Source: Halopseudomonas salina (GTDB taxonomy: Bacteria; Pseudomonadota; Gammaproteobacteria; Pseudomonadales; Pseudomonadaceae). Taken from it: 35,502 nt of DNA. Below, one piece after another: positions 14,254 through 23,000 of the stretch. The stretch is taken from the NCBI RefSeq assembly GCF_008641105.1, contig NZ_VTTI01000018.1, positions 1 through 35,502 on the forward strand. Direction: 5' to 3'. The translations under genes and the position numbers were made by a program. Under the pieces are notes generated by a model that was given only the letters and a program-made list of their open reading frames with translations, ran no database searches and was not told where the DNA came from. Each line of letters begins with the position of its first letter. Positions within the stretch are counted from its first letter, which is position 1.

Positions 14254-15642
14254 TTACACCGTGCGTGAGAAGCGGCCTTTCTGTTCCTCGCCAAGATAGG
14301 CATCAAAGGTCATCGCTACGCTGCGCATCAACAGGTGGCCCTGGGGCAACAATACGAGGGCGTCTTTGTGGCGCTCCACCAAGCCATCACTTTCGTGCTC
14401 TGCCAGTAATGCCAGTGCATCGGCAAAGTACTCGGTGAATTTGATCTGATAACGCTGTTCGAACTTGCTGTAATCCACGCGCCCATGGCACATCAGGTCG
14501 GTGATCACATCTCGACGCAGCTTGTCGTCTTCGCTTAGGTGGTAGCCGCGCTGTACCGGCAGCATGTCGCTATCCATGCGCGCGTAGTAGCGTGACAGCT
14601 CTTTTACGTTCTGGCTGTAGCTGTCGCCCACCTTGCCGATTGATGACACGCCGATACCGATCAGGTCGCAGTCGGCATGGGTGGAGTAACCCTGGAAGTT
14701 ACGCTGGAGGGTGCCATTGGCCTGGGCACGGCTGAGCTCGTCTTCCGGGAGGGCAAAGTGATCCATTCCGATGTACACGTAGCCGGCTTCGGTGAGGCGC
14801 TGGATGGTGAGCTCCAGAAGTTCGAGCTTGCGTTCCGGCGGCGGCATGTCTTCCATGCGAATCAATCCCTGCGCCTTGACCTGTTCCGGCAGGTGAGCAT
14901 AGCTGTAAGCCGCTATACGATCAGGGCGCAGTTCGATGATTTTGGCTAACGTAACATCAAAACTGGCGACAGTTTGCAGGGGTAAGCCGTAAATCAGGTC
15001 GACACTGATTGATTTGAAGCCAGCATCACGGGCAGCCATGACCAGGTCACGGGTTTGTTGCTCGCTCTGGATGCGGTTAACAGCTGCCTGCACGGCCTCG
15101 TCGAAATCCTGAACACCGAAGCTGAGCCGGTTGAACCCGAGCTCTCGCAGCGTATGAATCTGAGCTGGCGCTACCGTGCGGGGGTCCACCTCAAGGGAGA
15201 ACTCATGGGCGTCGCTGTTGTCCATATTGAAGGTGTCGCGCAGCGTCTGCATGAGGTCAGCCAACTGCTCGCTGGTGAAATAGGTAGGTGTCCCGCCGCC
15301 GAGGTGTAGCTGGGTCAGCCGGCGTGACGAGTCAAAGAGGCTTGCCTGTTGGGTTATCTCTCGTTTGAGGTAGGCCAGATACTCTACTGCACGCTCGGTC
15401 TTGTGGGTGATGATCTTGTTACAGGCGCAGTAATAGCAAAGACTTTTGCAGAACGGGATGTGGATATAAACCGATAACGGTTTGGGCGTCACATCGTTGT
15501 TGCTGGCCTTCGCCGCCGCCTGATAGTCGTCCACGGCGAAGGCTTTATGAAACTGCGGTGCCGTGGGGTAAGACGTATATCGAGGGCCCGGACGATCATA
15601 TTTCTCGATCAGATCCCGATTGAAGCTCAATGGCTGGTTCAT
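14254..15642 (-). CDS. hemN: Oxygen-independent coproporphyrinogen III dehydrogenase
   Basis: This 462-residue radical-SAM enzyme makes protoporphyrinogen IX from coproporphyrinogen III without oxygen, in heme synthesis. The N terminus 'RPGPRYTSYPTAPQF' is diagnostic of true HemN, and the iron-sulfur motif CxxxCxxC is at Cys65, Cys69 and Cys72 ('PFCKSLCYYCACNK'). 'LHLGGGTPTYFT' and 'GFNRLSFGVQDFD' are further family blocks. Length is normal. hemN is usually induced at low oxygen by FNR/ANR, but I found no good FNR box in the 236 bases upstream. It is transcribed away from the GGDEF gene and toward the MORN-peptidase gene. Confidence 0.96.
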   Translation of the reverse strand: MNQPLSFNRDLIEKYDRPGPRYTSYPTAPQFHKAFAVDDYQAAAKASNNDVTPKPLSVYIHIPFCKSLCYYCACNKIITHKTERAVEYLAYLKREITQQASLFDSSRRLTQLHLGGGTPTYFTSEQLADLMQTLRDTFNMDNSDAHEFSLEVDPRTVAPAQIHTLRELGFNRLSFGVQDFDEAVQAAVNRIQSEQQTRDLVMAARDAGFKSISVDLIYGLPLQTVASFDVTLAKIIELRPDRIAAYSYAHLPEQVKAQGLIRMEDMPPPERKLELLELTIQRLTEAGYVYIGMDHFALPEDELSRAQANGTLQRNFQGYSTHADCDLIGIGVSSIGKVGDSYSQNVKELSRYYARMDSDMLPVQRGYHLSEDDKLRRDVITDLMCHGRVDYSKFEQRYQIKFTEYFADALALLAEHESDGLVERHKDALVLLPQGHLLMRSVAMTFDAYLGEEQKGRFSRTV

Positions 15643-15878
15643 ACCTACTCCGTATCTTTTGCTGATTGTGACACGGTTACCCTAGCGTCAGTGTGCGAAC
15701 TCTACATCTGTACAACAGACTTTGGCAAAGCGGGCGAATGATCTGATTGACCTGTCTGCAACCGTGCCTGTTCGCCAGACTTTTCAGTGTGCAGAGCGCC
15801 GGGGCCTTATAGGACATTGAGTGAGATCTGAAATGCTGCTGTTCCCCTTTCGATAAGCCTCAACCTTGCAGGCAAACC

Positions 15879-17201
15879 ATGCGATTAGCTGATTTTATCC
15901 GGACCGAAATAGAGCCCATTCTTCAGGACTGGGAAGCATTTGCAAAAACGCTTTTGCATGCTGAAGATATGGACCAGGTCGGATTGCGTGATCATGCCAG
16001 GAATATGCTGCTGGAGATCGCGGATGATCTTGAGTCGGTGCAAAGCGAGACTGAACAGGTAGCCAAATCAAAGGGCCATGAATTCAGAGACAGGGAGTCC
16101 TGGGCCGAGATCCATGGCGAGGACCGGCAGAGCAGTGGTTTCAGCGTTATCGAGACGGTGTCTGAATTCCGTGCCTTGCGAGCGAGTGTGGTCTCGCACT
16201 GGACCAAGGCGTACCGAGCCAAGACTGGCCAGCACATTGAAGATCTGACTCGTTTTCACGAAGCGATCGATCAGGCTGTGGCTGAATCGCTGGAACAGTA
16301 TGCAACGGTCAAGGAGATGGAAACCCGTCTGTTTGGTGCCATATTGCTAGCCTCACCGGACCCTATTTATGTGCTGGATCTGGAAGGTCGGTTTGTCTAT
16401 GCCAACAAGGCGACTGCAGATCTCTTTGCGCTCAGGCTCGAGGAAATCATTGGCAACTCTACCTTCGATCTGGGTTTTCCATTTGCTATGGATTTTCAGC
16501 GCAATCTGGAGAAAGTCATTGCCGAGCAGTCCACCCATCGTGGCAAGTTTGTTCATACCTTTGCCTCTGGGCATGGTGAGAAATTTGAATACCTTCTGGC
16601 ACCAGTGCTGGACGAACATGGGAAGACAGAGGCCACGGTATGCATTTCTCGGGATATTACAGCCCAGACCCTTGCCGAAGAAAAAATATGGCACAGCGCA
16701 CACCATGACCTGTTGACCGGACTGCCCAACAGACGCTTGTTTCTGGACCGCCTGGAGCAGGCGATCAAGCACTCGAGACGCAGTAACGCCGATTTCGCAT
16801 TGCTTTTCCTGGACCTGGACGGTTTCAAGGATGTGAACGACTCCCTTGGTCACGATATGGGGGATCGGCTCCTGGTGGCGGTGGCCAGGCGTCTGAACGA
16901 GTGTGTTCGTGAGGAAGATACGGTGGCCCGTTTGGGGGGCGATGAGTTTACCGTGCTGCTGGTAGGTGCCAGTGAACAGGACGACGTTGTCACCGTAGCT
17001 CAGAATATCATTGAGCAGCTGGCCAAACCCTTCTGCCTGGATGAAGAAAACATCCGGATATCCGTCAGCATAGGGATTACCGTTTTTCCTCAGGATGCGG
17101 CGACCCCTGCCACGCTATTGGAAACGGCCGACAAGGCGATGTATAAAGCCAAGAGGGCAGGTGCGAATCAACTCTGTTTTTACCAGCCAGCACCGGTGTG
17201 A
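15879..17201 (+). CDS. Diguanylate cyclase with RsbRD-like sensor and PAS domain
   Basis: This 440-residue cytoplasmic protein has an N-terminal all-helical domain (about 1-145) resembling the RsbRD N-terminal domain of stressosome proteins ('FIRTEIEPILQDWEAFAKTL' and later 'FSVIETVSEFRALRASVV'), a PAS domain (about 150-265) and a GGDEF domain (about 275-437). The catalytic GGDEF is at 353-357, so c-di-GMP synthesis is expected. An inhibitory I-site, REED, sits five residues before it, so product inhibition is likely. No membrane segment is seen. The GGDEF input suggests control by stress or redox signals; the ligand is unknown. The next gene starts 48 bases downstream. Confidence 0.93.
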   Translation: MRLADFIRTEIEPILQDWEAFAKTLLHAEDMDQVGLRDHARNMLLEIADDLESVQSETEQVAKSKGHEFRDRESWAEIHGEDRQSSGFSVIETVSEFRALRASVVSHWTKAYRAKTGQHIEDLTRFHEAIDQAVAESLEQYATVKEMETRLFGAILLASPDPIYVLDLEGRFVYANKATADLFALRLEEIIGNSTFDLGFPFAMDFQRNLEKVIAEQSTHRGKFVHTFASGHGEKFEYLLAPVLDEHGKTEATVCISRDITAQTLAEEKIWHSAHHDLLTGLPNRRLFLDRLEQAIKHSRRSNADFALLFLDLDGFKDVNDSLGHDMGDRLLVAVARRLNECVREEDTVARLGGDEFTVLLVGASEQDDVVTVAQNIIEQLAKPFCLDEENIRISVSIGITVFPQDAATPATLLETADKAMYKAKRAGANQLCFYQPAPV

Positions 17202-17249
17202 AAATGTTTGCCTGCTTTGTTTGTTGGCCAACTGAATGGGAAGGAAACC

Positions 17250-18329
17250 ATGACACAAAGACTGATTCTACTCTTTGACGGTACCTGGAATGATCCGGAA
17301 GATCAGACCAATGTGTACCGACTCACGCGGCGTATCCAAGACTACGATGGCACGATCAGGCAACGTTTTTTCTACGATCCGGGTGTGGGTACCTCGAGCT
17401 TTGAGCGTTTTAGTGGTGGCGTGTTTGGCTATGGTCTGAGCAGGAATCTGCTGGAAGGCTACGAGTGGCTGGCAAAACGCTACAGCGAAGGAGAGGAAAT
17501 CTGGATATTCGGCTTCAGCCGTGGTGCCTACACAGCCAGAAGCCTGGTCGGATTGATCCGCAAGTGCGGGTTGCTGCATATCGTGACCCCGTGCCTGTTG
17601 AAAAAGGCAGAGAAGATTTACCGCAACGACAGCCTGGCACCGGATTCCGAGGAGTGCAGGGCGTTTCGGGAAACCTACAGCCGCTCGCCCAGAATTCATT
17701 TTATCGGGGTGTGGGATACGGTTGGTGCGCTCGGAGTGCCCGGCACGCTTATTTCCGAACATGGGAAATTCGCCTGGCACGATACCGAGCTTTCCAGCAT
17801 CGTGGATCGTGCCTACCACGCGGTGGCCCTGGATGAGCATCGAGCTACCTATGATGTGCCATTGTGGACCAGTGATGACGGTAAGCAAAAGCCCCGCAAT
17901 CTTGAGGTAGAGCAACGCTGGTTCATTGGCGCCCACGCCAACGTTGGCGGTGGATACGGCTCGGATGATCGGCTCGCTGATATTTCACTGCAGTGGATGC
18001 TTGGCAAAGCGGAGAAGGCCGGATTAAAGCTTGACCGCTTTACTGCTGCAGAGGATGCCTGGAAAACCGAGCCGAGGGATTCATTCCAGGAGTTTCTCAA
18101 AGGCGGCTACGCCTGGTTCCAGAAAATCAGACGTGGCGAAGAAGAGGCTCGCTTCAGCCGCAGATATGCCGAGGATAAAAAAGGGCGCCCAGCAGTGAAT
18201 ATTTCCATCGATGAGAGCGTTTGGCAGCGATGGCAAGATGCCGGTCTCAACTATCGGCCACCAACGCTGACCGATGCGGGCCAATCGCCCCCTGAGCCGT
18301 TGGTTATAGGGCCCAATACAGAGAGCTGA
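17250..18329 (+). CDS. DUF2235 alpha/beta hydrolase (T6SS Tle1-like fold)
   Basis: This 359-residue protein starts with 'MTQRLILLFDGTWNDPED', the DUF2235 opening, and has the nucleophile elbow GFSRGA with Ser90. 'FIGVWDTVGALGVP' and 'WFIGAHANVGGGY' contain the likely catalytic Asp and His. DUF2235 proteins include phospholipase effectors of type VI secretion, but here no VgrG, PAAR, chaperone or immunity gene is nearby and there is no signal peptide, so a housekeeping hydrolase is equally possible. The ATG at 17250 has GGAAGGAAA before it and is preferred to an earlier in-frame start at 17208. The flavin reductase gene follows after three bases, so the two are one operon. Confidence 0.9.
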   Translation: MTQRLILLFDGTWNDPEDQTNVYRLTRRIQDYDGTIRQRFFYDPGVGTSSFERFSGGVFGYGLSRNLLEGYEWLAKRYSEGEEIWIFGFSRGAYTARSLVGLIRKCGLLHIVTPCLLKKAEKIYRNDSLAPDSEECRAFRETYSRSPRIHFIGVWDTVGALGVPGTLISEHGKFAWHDTELSSIVDRAYHAVALDEHRATYDVPLWTSDDGKQKPRNLEVEQRWFIGAHANVGGGYGSDDRLADISLQWMLGKAEKAGLKLDRFTAAEDAWKTEPRDSFQEFLKGGYAWFQKIRRGEEEARFSRRYAEDKKGRPAVNISIDESVWQRWQDAGLNYRPPTLTDAGQSPPEPLVIGPNTES

Positions 18330-18332
18330 AAA

Positions 18333-18992
18333 ATGAAATTCCTGGTCTTTCTTGGCACGGTAAGAGACAGCACCCCGCCAAAGCCCCCGCGACTCGGGCA
18401 TCGTGTGGCGTTAGCATGTCTGCAGTTTCTGAAAACCCGGTACGAGGGTCATCAGTTCGAGCTGGTGGATGCCCTTGATTATCCGCTTGATCACGTCTTC
18501 AAACCGCACTTTGCCTATCCGAAAAGCAGGGCTCCGGAGGGTCTTGATGCGCTGGCGGATAAAATCGAGTCCGCTGACGGCTACATCATGATCAGTCCGG
18601 AATATAACCACTCGCTCAGCCCGGCATTGGCGCACTTGCTCAACCATTTCGGTAGCTCATTGTTTGCCTATAAACCAAGTGCAATCGTGACCTATTCCGC
18701 CGGCCAGTGGGGCGGGATGCGCGCGGCGATAGCGATGCGTACCTTTCTGGCAGAGCTTGGCTGTTTGCCGGTGTCTGCGATGATCCACGTGCCTCGGGCA
18801 CAAGAAGTATTTACCGAGGACGGTGGCCCCCAGCAAGAGGTGAAAATGGACGGCTGGTTTGACTATCTGGGCCGTACTTTCAATCAGCTGATATGGTGGG
18901 CCCAGGCAACCAGCGAGCATCGCTCAAGGGTTGATCCCCACCAGGAAATTGGTGACTTCAAGCGTTCGCCATCTCAGAGGAATGCGCCCTAG
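18333..18992 (+). CDS. NADPH-dependent FMN reductase family protein
   Basis: This 219-residue flavoprotein has the flavodoxin-like fold of FMN reductases. The start 'MKFLVFLGTVRDSTPP' carries the phosphate-binding 'GTVRDS' type loop, and 'IMISPEYNHSLSPALAHLLN' is the conserved flavin-contacting segment; 'VTYSAGQWGGMRAAIAMR' follows. Members reduce quinones, azo dyes, metals or FMN with NAD(P)H. It is three bases after the DUF2235 gene and ends just before a strong terminator. The substrate is unknown. It extends some 25 residues past the core fold, with a C-terminal tail that is charged. Confidence 0.92.
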   Translation: MKFLVFLGTVRDSTPPKPPRLGHRVALACLQFLKTRYEGHQFELVDALDYPLDHVFKPHFAYPKSRAPEGLDALADKIESADGYIMISPEYNHSLSPALAHLLNHFGSSLFAYKPSAIVTYSAGQWGGMRAAIAMRTFLAELGCLPVSAMIHVPRAQEVFTEDGGPQQEVKMDGWFDYLGRTFNQLIWWAQATSEHRSRVDPHQEIGDFKRSPSQRNAP

Positions 18993-19018
18993 GCTTATGG
19001 GCGGCAGGCGGAAATCAG

Positions 19019-19052
19019 AAAAGCCTCCAGTCTGCGAAGACTAGAGGCTTTT
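19019..19052. terminator. Strong bidirectional hairpin terminator
   Basis: AAAAGCCTC-C-AGTCT, loop GCGA, then AGACT-A-GAGGCTTTT forms a 14-pair stem with one C-A mismatch. With A and T runs on the two sides it can serve both the reductase gene on the plus strand and the small gene on the minus strand. Confidence 0.92.
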
Positions 19053-19094
19053 CTTTGTGGAAGTCCTGTTATTGACCTCCATCTGCTAACGCAA

Positions 19095-19319
19095 TCAGTT
19101 AGTCGAGATTTCGGTCTTTACGCCGTCTTTATCTTCAAACTTGAGGCTCAACCCTTTGTCCTGTTCGGCAGGGGCCTCAATAACGGTGGTGCTCGTTGTG
19201 CCGCCACTGCTATCGAATGCGCCGGTGTAAAATAGTACGCCGGCCCCAACAATGAGCAGTCCGACTACAATAATTGCCACGATTGCGACGCTGCTGCCAT
19301 TAGTTTGGGTGTTTTCCAT
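19095..19319 (-). CDS. Small single-pass membrane protein of unknown function
   Basis: This 74-residue protein has a short polar N terminus, one strongly hydrophobic segment (about 11-33, 'VAIVAIIVVGLLIVGAGVLF') and a polar tail with a Gly/Ser/Thr-rich stretch and a charged end. GAGG lies six bases before the start. I do not recognise the family. It converges on the reductase gene at the shared terminator and diverges from the GspE-like gene. Confidence 0.65.
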   Translation of the reverse strand: MENTQTNGSSVAIVAIIVVGLLIVGAGVLFYTGAFDSSGGTTSTTVIEAPAEQDKGLSLKFEDKDGVKTEISTN

Positions 19320-19562
19320 ATGAACCTCGGGATCATCCTGATATCACAGCTTCCTTTGCAGAGTATCGACTCCGCTATGTGCTCAGGTGCCGCAGTATGC
19401 GCTTTAATCTGAAAGGACCAAGGGTTATTTCCGGACGGGATGGACAGAGGTCCCAAGCGCTAAAACCGATTCTGTCCGAGGAGTCACTCTGTTCTGGTAG
19501 TTCTGGCTGGCAGATTGGTTAAAACATGACTTACGTCGTATTTAAGGCCGTAATTACCGGTT
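19320..19562. other. Intergenic region upstream of the GspE-like gene
   Basis: Together with the region up to 19626 this gap is 307 bases. No gene, RNA or clear consensus promoter was identified in 19320-19562. The right-hand part (from 19563) belongs to the inverted repeat described separately. Confidence 0.4.
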
Positions 19563-19649
19563 ATCTTGGGATTATGAGCCTTCTTGTTCGCTGGTTGATA
19601 TCCGGCGACGTATAGCGGAGAAAACCGTGAGTACACATAATCCCAAGAT
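19563..19649. repeat. Perfect 14-bp inverted repeat bracketing the GspE-like start codon
   Basis: ATCTTGGGATTATG (19563-19576) and its exact complement CATAATCCCAAGAT (19636-19649) enclose 59 bases that contain the GGAG ribosome-binding site and the GTG start. In the mRNA the arms could pair and present or hide the start. The left arm also contains an ATG opening a 13-codon frame (19574-19615) that ends before the main start. Confidence 0.85.
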
Positions 19650-21894
19650 CCAGGTTGTCCTGCGGGCGGTTCCCCGGGAAGCTTTCATTGCTTCTTCGGA
19701 TCTGGCCCAGCATATGTCTGGTCACAGCATTCCTACTCGTTCTGCCTTGCAGCAGATCCTGACTGCGCTGCCTCCCATGGGCAGGAACCAGAGCGTTTTG
19801 TACGTGGGTGCGGGGTCTGGTTATGTACCGGCCGCCTTGTCGCATCTGTTTTCCAGGGTCCATGTAGTGGAAAAGGAGGCAGCGATTGCCGATATTGCAG
19901 CTACCAATCTGGCCAAGTTCCACATCAAGAACGTAGAGATCAGTATTGCGGATGTGCAATCGGGCTTTCACTTGGACGCCCCCTGCGACTTCATACTCAG
20001 TGGCACATTTCTCAAGCATCCCGAGGCGCTTTTGGGCCTGCTCAAGGAAGGTGGAGTGTTAATCAACCTTGAGCCTGAAGAGGGCCGGTCGCCCTCGCTG
20101 GTGCAATATCGTCGCCGGGAAGAACAGCTCGAGCGAGCCGGCACGCTGGGCTGGGTCGATTTCAGACGCTCTACGGCCGACGTTCTGATAGACCTGGGTG
20201 TCGCCGACGAACAGACCGTATCCAAAGCCCGAGAGGAAGCACTTGCCAGTGGCAAGCCCCTGATGCGGATTTTGCACAGGCTGGTTAATTATGAGGATGC
20301 CGAGCTTTATCGTCGACTTGCGGCGCAAAAGCGCAACGTATCCTTTATCGAACTGGAGAAGTTGCTGCCCAGCCTGGACGTGCGGCTTTTTGCGGGTTTC
20401 TCGCGGACTTTTCTGGACAAGCACCGCTTGATTCCCGCCTACATGGAAGGCAACGAGCTGGTGGTTGCCAGTGACGACCCGGATGCACGCCTGGATGCGA
20501 TCGAAAGGCTCACAGAAGGGCATACCACCCGATTGCTGTTGGTAACACCAACCGATTTCCAACGCCTCTGGTCTCATCTGGCTATCACCCTGCGCGGCGA
20601 CATGCTGGGGCGTACCCACCTTGCCGAAGTTGACGAAGCGGAGGAGGAAGAGGGGCGTGAAGAAGACGCACATAACCGTATCAGCCCCTATCTTGTTTCA
20701 ATCTATGAGGGAATTCTGCTTGAGGGTGTGACCAACCAGGCAAGCGATATTCACCTGGAGCGCTATGATGATCGCATTCGTATACGCCTGCGTATTGACG
20801 GCGAACTGCATGACCTCAACCATTATCGATTGACCCCCGGTGAACTGCTGGGAATTGTCAATGTGATCAAGCTGCGGGCGGAGCTGAATATCGCCGAGCG
20901 CCGCCTGCCTCAGGGCGGACGCTCCATGTTGCGCTTTGGCGACGCGTCCTATGATTTGCGGGTGCAGACCCAACCTTCACTGCATGGCGAGCATGTGGTG
21001 ATTCGTCTGCTACGTCAGACCGGCCGTGCGATGACCATGCAGGAGCTGGGAATGTCGCGCAAGATTTCCGGCCATTATCGCCGGTTGCTGAATAACCCCG
21101 CCGGTCTGGTTCTGGTGGTAGGACCGACTGGCTCAGGCAAGTCCACCACGCTGTATGCGGGTCTGCAGGAACTAGCCGATGATGGTCAGCGCAAGGTCAT
21201 CACGGTGGAGGATCCGATCGAGTATTCCATCGACAACATTCAACAGACGCGGGTGCGGCCTGACATAGGGTTCAGCTTTGCCAATGCCATGCGTGCCTTC
21301 GTCCGCCAGGACCCGGACGTGATCCTGGTAGGCGAGATCCGTGACCAGGAAACGGCGCTGGAGGCTATGCGGGCGTCACAAACCGGTCACGTGGTGCTGT
21401 CCACGCTGCACTGTAACGACGCGGTGGACTCCCTTCAGCGGCTTTATGACCTGGGTGTGCACCCCAATTCGATTGCCAGTGAGCTGCTTGCGGTTATTGC
21501 CCAACGCCTCGCCAAGAGAATCTGCAAGGAGTGTCGTACAGAGGCGAAGCCAGACCCGGTCATCATGGCGGAGTTGTTCCCCGAAGGTGCACCTGCCGGC
21601 TTTCGCTGCTATGCCGGAACCGGTTGCCCAGCCTGTAACGGTAAAGGTACACGGGGCAGGGTGGCGGTTGTGGAGTATCTGCACGTGAACCAGGACATTC
21701 GCAACGCAATATCCCGTCAGCCGCCCATTGGTGAAATGCGTTGGCTGGCGCTGGATGCAGGCTTGAGCACCATGCGTGATAGCGCCCTTGATCATGTTAT
21801 CGCCGGCACCATACCCATGTCGGAACTGCCACGAATTCTGCCTGAGGAGCGCATGGCTCCTGAGTCGCGCGGTGGCCGGAGAGAAGCCCAATGA
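19627..21894 (+). CDS. GspE/PilB-family secretion ATPase fused to an isoaspartate-methyltransferase-like domain
   Basis: This 755-residue protein joins two unrelated parts. Residues 1 to about 170 resemble protein-L-isoaspartate O-methyltransferase: 'VPREAFI', 'DLAQHMSGHSIPTRSAL' and the SAM-binding loop 'VLYVGAGSGYVPA' at 57-69. A MshEN-like N-terminal module of the ATPase follows (about 180-320). The catalytic ATPase (about 350-735) has Walker A GPTGSGKST at 499-507, Walker B 'VILVGEIRDQET' near 565-576 with Glu570, and a zinc tetracysteine C633/C636/C667/C670. Such ATPases power pilus assembly or type II secretion. No pilC, gsp or pil genes are nearby. The stop overlaps the MoxR gene start. 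The start is GTG at 19627 with GGAG upstream. Confidence 0.93.
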   Translation: MSTHNPKIQVVLRAVPREAFIASSDLAQHMSGHSIPTRSALQQILTALPPMGRNQSVLYVGAGSGYVPAALSHLFSRVHVVEKEAAIADIAATNLAKFHIKNVEISIADVQSGFHLDAPCDFILSGTFLKHPEALLGLLKEGGVLINLEPEEGRSPSLVQYRRREEQLERAGTLGWVDFRRSTADVLIDLGVADEQTVSKAREEALASGKPLMRILHRLVNYEDAELYRRLAAQKRNVSFIELEKLLPSLDVRLFAGFSRTFLDKHRLIPAYMEGNELVVASDDPDARLDAIERLTEGHTTRLLLVTPTDFQRLWSHLAITLRGDMLGRTHLAEVDEAEEEEGREEDAHNRISPYLVSIYEGILLEGVTNQASDIHLERYDDRIRIRLRIDGELHDLNHYRLTPGELLGIVNVIKLRAELNIAERRLPQGGRSMLRFGDASYDLRVQTQPSLHGEHVVIRLLRQTGRAMTMQELGMSRKISGHYRRLLNNPAGLVLVVGPTGSGKSTTLYAGLQELADDGQRKVITVEDPIEYSIDNIQQTRVRPDIGFSFANAMRAFVRQDPDVILVGEIRDQETALEAMRASQTGHVVLSTLHCNDAVDSLQRLYDLGVHPNSIASELLAVIAQRLAKRICKECRTEAKPDPVIMAELFPEGAPAGFRCYAGTGCPACNGKGTRGRVAVVEYLHVNQDIRNAISRQPPIGEMRWLALDAGLSTMRDSALDHVIAGTIPMSELPRILPEERMAPESRGGRREAQ

Positions 21895-22979
21895 GCAAGT
21901 ATGAAAACAAGCAACGTCTGCCGGCCGAGGCTGAATATCAAGAAGAGCTGGAGCGCCTCAAGCAGCTTGACGAGCACCCGGTTCCTCCAGGTTGGCGCAT
22001 GTCTCCGGTTGCGGTGGGCAAGTTCGTCGAGGGTGACAAGAAGCTGGGTATTGAGCGCAAATTTGTGTGTGAGCCCGAGGTGGTTACGCGCGTGGTGATA
22101 GCGTTGTGCACCAACCGTGGCGCCCTGCTGGTGGGCGAGCCAGGCACCGCCAAGTCGCTGCTCTCGGAGTTGATTGCCGCTGCCGCCTCGGGCGACTCGT
22201 CCCTGATGATTCAAGGGGGGGCAGTCAACAGCGTCAACCAGTTGCTCTATACCTGGAATGAAGCCTTGTTGCGCCAGCATGGGCCCTGTGTCGAGGCACT
22301 GGTTCCCAGCCCGCTGCTACGGGCCATGCGTGATGGCAAATTCCTGCGTTTCGAGGAAATTGCGCGTTGCCCTCAGACGTTGCAGGATTCGGTGCTCTCC
22401 ATTCTGTCGGATCGGGTAATCAGCATTCCCGAGTTGGCTGGGGATGATGGCGTGATCTATGCCAGCGAGGGTTTCAATATCATCGCGACATCCAACAGTG
22501 TGGATGAGGGTGTCAACCGCATGAGCGCGGCTCTGAAACGTCGCATGAATTTCGAGCAGGTCAAGCCGATTGCGCGACTCGGCGATGAAATCGACGTGGT
22601 GGTTCGACAGACAGAAAAGCTTAATGCCAAGGCAGGTATTACCTTCAAGCCCGATCCCATGGTGCTGGAAGTGCTGGTCACGGTTTTCCATGAGCTGCGC
22701 AACGGTCAGTCGATCGCCGGGCGCAGTACTGACCGTTTGGCGGGCTCGGCAATGTCTACCGCCGAGGCAGTAGCTGTGGCCCACGCCATGAGCGTTCACG
22801 CCTTTTACTACGCCGACGGGCGTATGACGGTTGAAAGCCTGGTGCATTTCCTTCTCGGGTCCGCTCTGAAAGACAAGCCCGAGGATCGCCGGCGGCTCAG
22901 GCACTATTTCGATACGGAAATAGCCGAACGCAGGGGTGATCACTGGAAAGCGCTCTATGCCCAACGCCACCTTCTCTGA
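21891..22979 (+). CDS. MoxR-type AAA+ ATPase
   Basis: This 362-residue ATPase has a Walker A GEPGTAKS at 82-89, Walker B-like 'FLRFEEIARC' at about 151-160, and a sensor-1 Asn202 in 'IIATSNSVDEG'. 'SAALKRRMNFEQV' carries the arginine-finger region. MoxR proteins act as chaperones that activate partner complexes, commonly with a VWA-domain protein, but no VWA gene is present here. The ATG overlaps the stop of the GspE-like gene (ATGA), so the two are translationally coupled and presumably act together. The gene ends 21 bases before the convergent arcC. Confidence 0.92.
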   Translation: MSKYENKQRLPAEAEYQEELERLKQLDEHPVPPGWRMSPVAVGKFVEGDKKLGIERKFVCEPEVVTRVVIALCTNRGALLVGEPGTAKSLLSELIAAAASGDSSLMIQGGAVNSVNQLLYTWNEALLRQHGPCVEALVPSPLLRAMRDGKFLRFEEIARCPQTLQDSVLSILSDRVISIPELAGDDGVIYASEGFNIIATSNSVDEGVNRMSAALKRRMNFEQVKPIARLGDEIDVVVRQTEKLNAKAGITFKPDPMVLEVLVTVFHELRNGQSIAGRSTDRLAGSAMSTAEAVAVAHAMSVHAFYYADGRMTVESLVHFLLGSALKDKPEDRRRLRHYFDTEIAERRGDHWKALYAQRHLL

Positions 22980-23000
22980 GGACTGGATTCTGTCTGCTGA

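Noticed and set aside
15643..15878. Search for an FNR box between hemN and the GGDEF gene
   Set aside because: Only partial matches such as ATCTGATTGAC were found and none has the TTGAT-N4-ATCAA symmetry.
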